Shown: positions 42,876 through 54,582 of the stretch, one piece after another
How positions within the stretch are numbered: the first letter of the stretch is position 1
How the letters are laid out: each line of letters starts with the position of its first letter
Assembly: GCA_963920635.1 (NCBI GenBank)
Contig: OY987298.1
Coordinates: 125,621,735 to 125,685,734, forward strand
DNA from: Pseudeuparius sepicola
Lineage: Eukaryota > Arthropoda > Insecta > Coleoptera > Anthribidae
Length of the DNA: 64,000 bases
Direction of reading: 5' to 3'
Made by a program: the position numbers and the translations under genes
Notes under the pieces: generated by a model
Databases searched by the model: none
The model's input: only the letters and a program-made list of their open reading frames with translations
Told to the model about the DNA's origin: nothing

Positions 42876-45262
42876 GGTCAGGGCCTATAGCCTTTGAAAA
42901 TGGCAAAAAGTAAAAAAAAAAATAGAACAGTATGATACTCAATGGAAAACTAAGAAAATATAGCAAAAATAACAGAAAAAATAATTTAAGGGCGATTTGA
43001 GGTACGGGGGTTGTAGGAGGTGATCTTTTAGGGGTGGAAAACGGTTTATCACGATTTCCCGCAAAACTGCAACTCCTGTCGAAAAAAGTTAAATAGCAAA
43101 GTTGTAGGCAATAAAAATCTACAACTTGTTTCACATAACCTCAAAATATCCGCGAAAAATCGCAATAACCGATTTTTTGGTTTTTAATTTTTGTCCCGCG
43201 AAAAAAAAATTTTCCACAAAATTTGGTGGAAACTTACCTTCTTATGTCCCGAATATGCTGTAATGTTTTCGAATCAAAATATTTATTTCTAGAACTTTTT
43301 TTAAATTTAAACCGAAAAAGTAACCTCATTTTCAATCGAAAATGCCTACGTCAAAAAAGCTGCTTTTTAAAAAAACTCGGTTCGCTTTTTGTTCGTCGAA
43401 ACCTCTACTTTCTGATGGTGTAAAAAAATATACAACACTATGGAAAATTTTCTGAGAAAATGCAAAAAACGAAAAAACTCGATTTCGAAAATTTTTTTTA
43501 AATCATTGTTTAAAATTTTGCACTATATATTGAAATTTACACTTTAATTACTTGAAAAATTTAAAATTCCATGTTATATTGATAAACCAAGAAATTGCAA
43601 ATCGATATACAATGTATCCCGGACAAGAATGAACAGCATGGGGATCTTGCAAACGGTGAGAGATAGAACAACGGTTAAATGGGGCAAAAGTTGCTTAATT
43701 TTGAGGTCATTAAATTGGTACATACAGATTTCTAATATCTCTTTTCGTTTTTGAGTTATTTTGAAAAAAGTGAAATTTTCCATTTTCGATTTTATTTTTT
43801 TCTGAAGTTGTTATCACAGGTAGGAAAAAAGAAAAACCCTTTCTTATATCACTTTTTAACGGGCTTTAAGGTGGCGTTTTTAGATTTATTCTACAACATT
43901 TCGTTTTTTGAGAAACCATCTTCAACTTTATTTTTTTAAATGCGGACCTGGATTTTTTTTGTAGATTTTGAAAACAATTTTCATTCCAAATACCATGATG
44001 TAGGACACGAAATATTTTTAAAATGTTTTGAGAAAATTATGCTGAAAATTCCTTTTTTCCACTCACTTCTTTCTAATGCGGCCCTGTATTTAATTGGAAA
44101 AAAGGAATTTTCAGTATAATTGTCTCAAAACATTTTAAAAATATTTCGTGTCATATATCGTGGTATTTGGAATAAAAAGTGTTTTCAAAATCTGAAAAAA
44201 ATCCAGGTCCGTCTTTAAGAAAATTAAGTTGACGATGGTTTCTCAAAAACGAAATGTTGTAGAAAAGCCCGTTAAAAAGTTACATAAGAAAGTATTTTTC
44301 TTTTTTTCCTATCTGTGATAACAACTTCAGAAAAAAATAAAATCGAAAATGCAAAATTTAACTTTTTTTTTAAATAACTCAAAAACAAAAAGAAATATTA
44401 GAAATCTGTTTGTACCATTTTATTGACCTCAAAATTGCGCAACTTTTTCCCCATTTAACCGTTGTTCTATCTCTCACCGTTTGCAAGATTCCCATGCTGG
44501 TCATTCCTATCCCGGACACATTGTATGTCGATTTGCAATTTTTTGGTTTATTAATATAACATGGAATCTTAAATTTTTCAAGTAATTAAAGTGTAAATTT
44601 CAATAAACAGCGCAAAATTTTAAACAATGATTAAAAAATTTTTTCGAAATCGAGTTTTTTTCGTTTTTTGCATTTTCTCAGAAAATTTTCCATAGTGTTG
44701 TATATTTTTTTACACCATCAGAAAGTAGAGGTTTCAACGAACAAAAAGCGAACCGAGTTTTTTTAAAAAGCAGCTTTTTTGACGTGGGCATTTTCGATTG
44801 AAAATGAGGTTACTTTTCGGTTTAAAATAAAAAAATGGCTAGAAATAAATATTTTGATTCGAAAAAATTACAGCATATTCGGGACAAAGAAGGTAAGTTT
44901 CCACCAAATTTTGTGGAAAAAATTTTTTGTTTGTGGGAGATAAAAATTAAAAACCAAAAAATCTGTTATTGCTGTTTTTCGCGAATATTTTGAGGTTATG
45001 TGAAAAAAGTGTAAATACAAAAGTTGTAGATCTTTTTATTGCCTACAACGTTGCTATTAAACTTTTTTCGATAGGAGTTGCAGTTTTGCGGGAAATCGTG
45101 ATAAACCGTTTTACACTCCTAAAAGATCACCTCCTACAACCTCCGTCACTCAAATCGCCCTTAAATTATTTTTTCTGTTATTTTTGCTATATTTTCTTCC
45201 TTTTCCAATGGGTGTCATGCTGTTCTAGATTTTTTTGTTCTCAAAAATTATCTACCCTGGCC
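42876..45262. mobile_element. 2.4-kb foldback, arms about 1.15 kb, GGYCAGGG ends
   Basis: TA plus GGTCAGGGCC at 42874 is mirrored by CCCTGGCC plus TA at 45264. The arms pair through GGTGATCTTTTAGG, GATTTCCCGCAAAACTGCAA, GTAACCTCATTTTCAATCGA, GAAAATTTTCTGAGAAAATG, TCTTGCAAACGGTGAGAGAT and GAAACCATCTTCAAC with their complements, meeting at about 44075. This is the longest hairpin seen here. The terminal motif differs from the CAGGGTG group, but the TA flanks agree. No coding; short hydrophobic frames are artefacts. Confidence 0.85.
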
Positions 45263-45264
45263 TA

Positions 45265-45890
45265 ACTGGATACCCAGTATGTTCGCCTGTTAAAAATTCC
45301 CGGCTAATTTAAAATGACCCTTATACCTATTCCATATAATCTGCTGTCTTCAAGCTCCTGCTCATTAAAAGAGAGTGTATATTATTAATTATTCTTTATC
45401 ACCAGGTTTTTCAACAGACCCAATGAAAAAAAATGCTTATGTACCTAATTTAAGCGCTCTATCTTTTCTCTTTTCATCCCGTACACGTGCGCGCTGACGC
45501 GAAACACAATGAATAAATTACAATTTTCATTACCACATCCAAAGTGATGTTTGTTTTTAATTTTCAGTTCGTTCTCCTTAACCACTTAATGTGTATTTTC
45601 TGCGTTGCCTCGCATTTTATTGTATTTTCTCACCTTCCCGGTTCCTATCGGTTTTGTACCGTGCTCTCGTTGCTTAACACCTTCGTTTATATTCAGAATC
45701 GAGATTACTCAAAACGTGGAGATGAGTTTGCGAACCAGCGCGTTTTGTAACTCGAACATTTTGTATACAATTCACATTCACATTTTTAAGAAATTACTGC
45801 AATAGGTAACTATTAGTACTAGTAAGTTATCATGTATTTTATACTATATTTTTTTACATGTTTGAAAAATGTTATAAAACCTACTACATA
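45265..45890. other. Intergenic DNA, no gene recognised
   Basis: No motif is seen in the overlapping short plus frames at 45544-45805. Confidence 0.4.
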
Positions 45891-47305
45891 CAGTGTCCTC
45901 CAAAAAGTTCGCACCATGGGGGGGAAATTTTTAATTAATGTTTTATTTTGAAATTTAATTTTGGGGTTACCTTTTGCTTTAAAAAAGATGAAAAATAACT
46001 TGACTCATGCGACTTTCGTTATGTCAAAAATGACATTTAAAAAAATATATCGCCAAAAATGGGTTTATTTGTTAAAATATCAAAAAGTTTTACTTGAAAA
46101 GTGGTTACTTTTTTAATTTTACGTAAGTGTACCAAATTTGAACGCTCTACTAAAATATATAGTTTTTTGCCAATTTTTAATATTTATGAAATTTATGAAA
46201 ATTTTAAAAACTCTAAACTTCGTAAAAACTATTTTATATCACTAGCTTTATCATTCTATTAATTTTTTATTACTAATTACCGATAAGAATAGGTATTTTT
46301 CAAAAGAAAATGATATTTATCCTTTAAATTTCTGTTATGTTTGTTTCAAAGTTGATGTACCGTCTAGCATTTGGGGTATAAATTTAGTTACATTACGTTT
46401 CCCAGTTCTAAATTGATGCCAAAAAATAATAAAATAAAATATCATCATACTATTTTACGTATAGCAAAATTCTTGACTTTTATGGAACAAATACTTATTA
46501 CCTTTAAAGTTTAATTTCACATTAATCGATATTGATGAGTAGGCCATGGAGAGAATAGAAGCAATTGTTTTTAATTGACAGTTGTTTTTATTTAACAGTT
46601 GTCAAACTGTCAAATAAAAACAATTGCTTCTAGTCTCTCCATGGCCTACTCATCAATATCGATTAATGTGAAATTAAACTTAAAGGTAATAAGTATTTCT
46701 TCCATAAAAGTCAAGAATTTTGCTTAGATACGTAAAATAGTTTGATAATATTTTAATTTATTATTATTTTGGCATCAATTTGGAACTGGGAAACGTAATG
46801 TAACTAAATTTATACCCCAAATGCTAGACGGTACATCAACTTTGCAACAAACATAACAGAGTTTTAAAGCGTAGGTAAATATCATTTTCTTTTGAAAAAT
46901 AGCTATTCTTATCGGTAATTAATAATAAAAAATTAATAGAATGATAAAGCTAGTGATATGAAATAGCTTTTACGAAGTTTCGAGTTTATAAAATTTTCAG
47001 AAATTTCATAAATATTAAAAATTGCCAAAAAACTAAATATTTTAGTAGAGCGTTCAGATTTGGCACTTATGTAAAATTGAAAAAGAAACCACTTTTTCAA
47101 GTAAAACTTTTTGATATTTTAACAAATAAACCCATTTTTGGCGATATATTTTTTTAAATGTCATTTTTGACATATAACGAAAGTCGCATGAGTCAAGTCA
47201 TTTTTCACCTTTTTTAAAGCAAAAGGTAACCCCAAAATTAAGTTTCAAAATAAAACATTAATTAAAAATTTCCCCCCTATGGTGCGAACTTTTTGGAGGA
47301 CACTG
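45891..47305. mobile_element. 1.4-kb foldback, CAGTGTCCTCC ends
   Basis: TA plus CAGTGTCCTCCAAAAAGTTC at 45889 is mirrored by GAACTTTTTGGAGGACACTG plus TA at 47307. Pairing is nearly continuous to a centre at about 46598, where TTAACAGTTGTCAAACTGTC and the CATGGAGAGA/TCTCTCCATG blocks almost touch. It is essentially all hairpin and has no transposase. Confidence 0.88.
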
Positions 47306-48027
47306 TATATTTAATATGAATTTTTTAACAACCTTTTTAGTATCTCGTTGTAAGTGTTTTTAAGGAAAAATTCACTTTAAATGGAAATAAAAACGTATTT
47401 GGTCGATTGTCAAAGTCGACTTGATTTACAATCCTATAATCCTTTTCCGACAATGCAGGGCAGTGTTTCGAAATACGAGATTTCTTAATTTAAAATTTAT
47501 TGCCAACAATTAATACCCCTTTTAAAAGCAATCTTTTAACATACTTTTTAAATATATTATATTCTTATTTTGCAACTATAGAACTATACCGCTAAAAATG
47601 TAATATTCATTTCAATACCTTAAAATTGTATTGTTTATAGCCGTTGGAAAACAATTTCATAAATTTCCCTCGCGCAAACACAGAGCTCGTAATGAAATGC
47701 GAAAAAATCCTCCAATCGGGAAATGCTTTTTATTCGAACAAAACTCATACAGGCCCAAATGTTCAACTTTTCGTGTTGTATAATCTAGCCGAATTTTGTG
47801 TCTGCCGAGCTTTTACTTGATGGGGGATCTAACGCGTGATGTGGATTCGGGTTTTGAAATTTAATATTGTCACGTCGTAACCTTTCAAATTTACGTGATG
47901 GACTGCACAATATGCGCCAAAAATCTTTTCATTGCCTGTTGACCACGTAATTTGTAGTAAAGGCAGGCAGAAATTAGAATAAAGTAACTTTAGTCGATCG
48001 CCTAGAAATTATTGCTTGTTGTATATA
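47306..48027. other. Intergenic DNA with a diverged repeat
   Basis: GCGAAAAAATCCTCCAATCGG, TTCGAACAAAACTCATAC and TTTTCGTGTTGTATAATCT at about 47695-47810 resemble, in the same order, segments at 49890-49990. No gene. Confidence 0.4.
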
Positions 48028-48997
48028 CAGTGTGGATAGAAATTGTGGAATATTGCTTATATTTCTTAAAATATTCCTCATATCAAAAACATCTTTTAAT
48101 AAAAGTGTTAGGGGAAATTATTTCCCGTTTAGTGATATCAAGCAATCTTTCGTAGCACAAAAATTGTGGTTGCCATGGTAATCGATTTAATTTTTTTAAA
48201 TAGCACCATATACTTTTTTTGGTGCAAATTGATACATTGGAACTTTCTGAATACGATACAATACAATTTTAATGGGGTCGCGTAAGAAAAAAATAAAAAA
48301 AATAAAGTTTTCTATTATGCCATTGACAATGTTTATCAAAATAATTATTAACATCAAGTTAGCCATGCCAAAATCAGAGCAATGTGAAACTGTCACTAGC
48401 TGTGTAACTGTGTACATTGTTACACTAAACGTATACTTTTTTCCTCAATTTTCTGTGTACTTAAATACTTAGTATGTTAACCTGTACTCTTTCCGTTTCA
48501 CTTAATTCAAGCGCCATTATAACTTACTATAAGTACCGACTTAAGTACACAGAAAATTGAGTAAAAAAGTACGTTTATTGTAACAATGCACACAATTACA
48601 AGCAACGAAGCAACTGACAGCTAATAGTGACAGTTTCCCATTGTTCTGATTTTGGCATGGCTAACTTGATGTTAATAATTATTTTGATAAACATTGTAAA
48701 TAGCCTAATAGAAAACTTATTTTTTTTTGTATTTTTTTCTTATGCGACCCCATTAAAATTGTATTGTATCGTATTCAGAAAGTTCCAATGTATCAATTTT
48801 CACCAAAAAACGTATATGATGCCATTTAAAAAAATCAAGTCGGTTACCATGGCAACCACATTTTTTGTGCTACGAAAGATTGCTTGATATTACTAAACGG
48901 GAAATAATTTCCCATAACACTTTTATTAAAACAATTTTTTCATATGAGGAATATTTTAAGAAATATAAGCAATATTCCACAATTTCTATCCACACTG
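48028..48997. mobile_element. 970-bp foldback, CAGTGTGGATAG ends
   Basis: TA plus CAGTGTGGATAGAAATTGTG at 48026 is mirrored by CACAATTTCTATCCACACTG plus TA at 48999. The arms pair through TTGCCATGGTAA, AATGGGGTCGC, GCCATGCCAAAATCAGAGCA and AGTACACAG-type blocks, with a spacer of about 70 bases near 48480-48550. The non-coding arms are shared only with each other. Confidence 0.87.
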
Positions 48998-51979
48998 TAC
49001 ATATAATTGTTGGAATGTTTTTTACAATTTATGACAAATCATTATGTTCTATGATGATAGTACCCAGACAAATTTTAAACTGTTAGAATCAGGTGAGTTT
49101 CAATCTGTCAATAATAATTTTACTTAGGTATGTTTTATTTTCATTTGTATAGCTTATGTATATTGTATAGTTATATGTACCAGTTGTTAAAGTAATAATG
49201 TATTCACTGTAATGTTTTATATGAAACAAACTCACTGTTTTAATCTGTAAAAACTATCATTGTTGATTTTATTGTAGTGCTCTGAAGAAGACTAAAGCCA
49301 ATATAGTCGAAACGTCAGCTAATGATTCGCGTAGTTTAATTGATCATTTGTCCATTGTCCCCATAAGCAGAAAACCTACAATTAAAACTCTATAATTGAG
49401 GACTAAATTCAACCACCACCTTATAGATTACGTGTGATGATACTGTGAGCTACTTCCTTTTAACACTTCTAACCTAATAGTACTTAAGGGCTCGAAATTA
49501 TGATAACATTTAAAAATATTAAGCGGTAGGTAATTTTTTGCAAGGCATATTTAAATGATTAGGCAAATAATAATAGAGAATTGCAATAGCCAGACAAAAA
49601 AATAAACAACAATTTAAAGAGAAATATAATATCGGCAATTTTCCCATAACAAAATACGTTTTTAGCATAATTTAACACAAAATATTAAATATTAAACTCT
49701 TAATGCATTGTTTATTGCTTTATCAAAACCGGTTTGCATTTGGCATTAGTTAGCGTAGGTATATTGTATTCACTCCATAATAATTTCGCGAACGAATTCG
49801 ATATTTTAAAATTTTCCGTCGTGTTGATAAATTATTTCCCGAGTGTTCTCGTTTGACTACCCACGCGTAAAACGAAGAGGAGATAATGAACGCCGAAAAA
49901 ATCATCGATCGGAAAACGCCGTTTGTTCGAACAAAAGCGCTATACATGACTTATCGCTTATCTTTTCATGTTGTAATCTGGCAAAATTTTTGTGCCGCTG
50001 TAGCTACACCATTTATTTGACGATAGCGACGGGTATCCATACATATTCGGTTCGGATGGCCGTCAGTTTAACAAAATCGGGTTCGGGTTTCAAAGCATAT
50101 TTCCATAAAGCATGTTATAGGGGTTAATTGCAAGCTTTTTGGACCAATTTATTGAGCCAATTTGTGATTTTAAAAACGTATCAACTCCAAAATAAGGTTA
50201 TCTTGGAAATTATTTTGTAATTACAGGGCGATTTGGTTTTGTTAAGGGACTTGATGACCGAGATTCGATTTGCGCTTGCGCATAAGGAAATAAGCGCGCT
50301 TTATTAAGCTGGCTTGCTTTAGTGCACTTTAAAACATTATGTTAGACCAGACAAGTTTTTTGTGCTTCGAGGATCACTAGAACTTACTAGAACATTAAGC
50401 TACTTTTTTATGTAAGCTTTTTACTTTGGGGACTCCGTTTTTAACATAAAAGATGTCATTATTAAAAAAAAAATAAAGAAATGATGAATGGATATTTCCT
50501 AAAGTACCGAATATATTTCAACCAGGTTTGTCAAGTTGCCAGTGATGGAGATTCAGGTAACCTGTGATATTAATTTATTGAAAAAGGCCGCCTTAAGTTA
50601 CCTGTCATGGTATTAAAATTATTTCAGCAGATTTCTGAAAAATCAGTTCAAATATTTAATCCATAACTAAAACTCAAAGAAGAAAAATATGCTCCTTTTT
50701 CTGAACAGAGTAACTTTTTAAATAAACTTACCCTTGCAAGCCTTTAATTTTTAAGGTACAAAGTATACAATACAAAATTAATGTTCGGCGGTGTATCTTG
50801 AAAAGTAAAAGCTTCAATGTGTAGTTTTATTTAAAAAAGTGACTCTGTGTAAACGAAGGAATACATTTTTTATATTTAAAATTATACTTAGGGAGCAACA
50901 TTATTTTAGTCCATTTTTTTAAATACTTTGGAGAAACTCTGGGATCTTGCATATTCATTAAAAATGAAGTCTCCAACAAATACTATCTTTATCATCTTAA
51001 TTGCTAGCAACTTTTGAAATTATTTGTGAAAAAATATTATTTATTGTCCGGCGGAATTCCAAGCACAGATTAGCATTTTAGCTAATAAAAGCAGTGAATA
51101 TAGAACCCTAGGAAGGAACGCAAGACAGTGATAGTTTCTGCCTATGGCGGGATACCGTTTCCGGTTTCACAGTGGCGTGCACCTTTGAGTGGTTTCAACA
51201 AACTAATCGAGGCAGAAATCTTCATTTGTCGTAAAACCAGTACAAATTATAAGGCTTGTTTATGTCTTTAAGTTTAGGAATCCTTGATAATATATCCATT
51301 ACTTGGATTGTTATCCTCAAACATTTTATTTTTGGCGGTCAGAAAAGTGCCACAAGCCGCACAGCTAAGCATAATAACTCGAAAATGTATCCAAGTACCA
51401 CTGACACCTATCACCGTGTCAGATATCAAAATATTGTGTCAGAAATTGGTTACTACACAGGGCGATTTCCGTCTCACGTATTTTATAATACCCGTAGAGC
51501 TTTGACTCAAATGTGTCCAATTTGGAAGACCCTGTAGATACTATGTCGGTTGGGGGCAGAATATTTTAAAATTTGTTGTAATAAAGGATATAATAAATAA
51601 TGATGTGTCGTTATTTTCTCATAACTCCTACAATTTTACTCCAACCAATTTTTTTCGCCGTCTCTTCAACACTAACGGCCATTGTAACAAACTTTTACGG
51701 TATTTGTTGCGGCGGCCCCTCTGGTCACTCAGCTGGTTTCTTGCCGGCCTCTTTCGATGGACTTCACCTGTGGTCACTGATCTCTCGAAACGTTAAAACT
51801 GAGAAGAATTTACCCCTTTTACTAGAACCATTTTTATTATTATTGCCAACAAGTACAAAATTATCAGGGCAACGTCATGTCGATTGTTATCCTTCAGAGG
51901 CTTTCCCTTCGTGATTGCATTGTATATTCATGAATAAACCTCATGTACATTAAATGAAATTACAGAATGGACTTGACTA
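48998..51979. other. Intergenic DNA, no gene recognised
   Basis: About 3 kb without a supported gene. GACTAAAGCCAATATAGTCG near 49290 forms a small hairpin-like motif. 49830-50000 has a diverged match to 47695-47810. AAGACCCTGTAGATA near 51528 is an unpaired foldback-type end. The frames at 51256-51537 and 51600-51914 have no recognisable domain. Confidence 0.4.
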
Positions 51980-51989
51980 ATTGCGAGCA

Positions 51990-52215
51990 AAAAAATAAGT
52001 CGAAAAATATTGAAAAGCTCTACATTTTTGATAACAAATATAAGTTCTGTAAAAGTCTATTAAATTAAAAAATGAGATATTCTCGTAAATGAGATATTGT
52101 CGTAATGTCCTAAATTTTCAGTCGAGAATTATTGAAAAGATTTACATTTCTGACAACAAATATAAGTTCTGTAAAAGTCTATTAAATTTAAAAAATGAGA
52201 TATTCTCTCTAATGT
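51990..52215. repeat. Tandem duplication, 122-bp offset, two copies
   Basis: ACAAATATAAGTTCTGTAAA and AAATGAGATATTCTC occur near 52034 and again near 52156 in the same order. Small differences between the copies show it is not brand new. Confidence 0.7.
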
Positions 52216-52553
52216 CTTAAATTTGCAAAGATATAAATTATATACACAGCGATAGGCAACTGTATGACAGAAAAGATGCTCCATTATGCTTAAACTATTT
52301 GACAACGATGAAAGTTATATCGCCTAAGATAAAGAAAAAAATAAAAATACTCTGCGTCAAGTACTATATTGTGTGGCACAAAACATGTGAATTCACGGCC
52401 AAAATACAACAATATGGTGATATGGAATTAACCAAGAAATTATCCAAAATAATGTTTGAAAAGAAAGATTTTAGAGTAGTCGGTTCATGGACGGGTAATC
52501 CTTTATGATTATTTTTCGCCTAATAAAACAATTTTTTTCGATTTAAAAAAAAA
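52216..52553. other. Intergenic DNA with an unassigned short frame
   Basis: A 69-codon, lysine-rich plus frame (52299-52508) has no known motif and is not called as a gene. Confidence 0.35.
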
Positions 52554-52556
52554 TGT

Positions 52557-52668
52557 ATCTCGGCACTGAAGTTCTTTTTATGACTCATGTGGTCTATTTG
52601 CCTCGGCCAGAGGCCTCGGCCACTAAATTCCACATGAGTCATAAAAAGTTGAACTTCAGTGCCTTGTT
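52557..52668. repeat. Palindrome of about 110 bp
   Basis: GGCACTGAAGTTCTTTTTAT and GACTCATGTGG on the left pair with CCACATGAGTC and the GAACTTCAGTGCC side on the right, around CGGCCAGAGGCCTCGG. MITE-like; no target duplication was fixed. Confidence 0.7.
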
Positions 52669-54582
52669 ACATAAATAACTATTTTTGACATTCAAGGGAA
52701 ATAGGTCCAGCGGTGAAATCTGCCATAGTTTTTCAGAAATTCGCAAAAAACGGAGAAGAAATTTTTTTTCAAATGTTTTCTCATGCGATTTTCGCGCATT
52801 TTCCGGAAATATAAAAAAAAATTGAGTTATGAAAAATTTTGAACATTTAAAAAATTAAAAATTTTGGCATTTGGCACCCGATTTTTTTCTCAATAAAAGT
52901 ACTAAAACAATTTCAATCGTCTATATCTCGGGAACGGTGCATCGCGTCAAAATTTTTCAAGACACATGAAAATTACTAAGTTTCCGAGATACGCCTGATT
53001 AAAATTCAAAAATGGAAAAACCATAATTTGGGCATTTTTGATTAACAGCTACATATTTTTTGCTTTTTTTGGAAAGATCGTTTCAAAAAGAGGCTCACTA
53101 TTATTCAAAAAATTACAAAAATTTGTGGGCTTAAAGCCCGTAATTTAATTCGATTATAGAGAGAATTTTATAAAGAAAATTTAATCTAGCTGAGGTGGGC
53201 CTGCCTATATACTATTCGATTCTATAATATGCTCAGAGACAAGGACCTATTAAAGGAGAATTTACGGCATATTGAGTCCCACCAAGCGGGCGGGATCGGG
53301 CATTCTGAAAATAAATTAGTTTTTTTGCTCACCTTAAAGTAAATTAATTTCCAAGATGCAGTGCACACAAGCACTTACAATAGCGCAATACGGTCGTCAT
53401 CGGCCATGTGCTATTGGCTAGGACTTAAAAGAACCGAAGGGAGGAGCAAATTTGGTGGTCTAAACTTACATGTCCGCACGTCTATCGTATGATCTGTGCT
53501 TTAAAAATGTTATGTAATATCTATTCCAACTCAAATAAATAGGATATATAAATAAATAAATGTCAAGGCACAATAATTTATTGTTTGTAATGAAAAGCTA
53601 CATCGGTAAACGTAAGGAACGATGTATTGCTTACTTTGACAAATGATTACAATAGTCAAAAACATCATACTACACAAATGAAACTTAAAGATGTAAACAA
53701 AAGCTGCGAACAGCCATTATTAAAAAACGTCTACAGAAACTTGAAGACATAGAACCAGTAAAATGAAGCACGTTTTTAACAAAGGTTCTACCCCCAACTG
53801 GACTACGGAATTGTTTAAAATTGTTAGGGTTCAAATCACCAATTCCGCAATGTATTTGCTAGAAGATATGAAATGAAGCCCCATAAAGGGTGGATTGTAT
53901 GTTGAAGAACTAATACAGAAATGTTTAGATTGGGCAGGGCGGGACTAATTTTAATTCTGAATTTATCGATCTATAGGTAGATACTCACATCTACATAACT
54001 AGTCAAATGTGAATCTTAATTATGACTAAGTATATTGCGCAAAAAAAATTCTTGTCAATTTTTTGCTCAAGGTACCCCGAATAAATAAATTAATAATACA
54101 AGTGGTAAAGATCAATAAATCAATAGATATTTTCCTTCATCGCATTTTCGATTTTAACACCATCTTTCTGTGTCAGTTTCTCTTTTAATCCAATCTCATC
54201 CTTCGTCTCAGCTAATCTTCTCTGCTAAGACGCCCAGGGCCTGTAAAAACTCTGCTATTTTTGCAATAAGCGGGATAATAAATTCTTGGCGTCCGAACAT
54301 TACCCATTTAATTGGATATTACCTTTTTGCGGGTCACTCCCTCCACCCTACCTTCCTATGGCAATTTTAAAAATGGAGAATTTAACAAAGCCTGCCTATC
54401 CTATAAGGCAAACCTATACAATTTCCCAAGAAACTATTGAATGTAACACATGCTTGGTAAAGACCAAGCATGTGGTCTGGGTGGTAAGTGAGTCATGTAT
54501 ATTGTATAGCTTTTTCTTAGTCTGCACCACGGTATACGGAGACCCGGTATAGTGAATAAGGTTTTGTGCCGTGCTAATTATA
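52669..54582. other. Intergenic DNA, no gene recognised
   Basis: About 1.9 kb of AT-rich sequence. No coding domain, RNA gene or repeat partner is recognised. Confidence 0.4.

Noticed and set aside
52299..52508. 69-aa lysine-rich plus frame as a possible exon
   Set aside because: No recognisable domain, splice pattern or promoter; length is compatible with chance in this composition.
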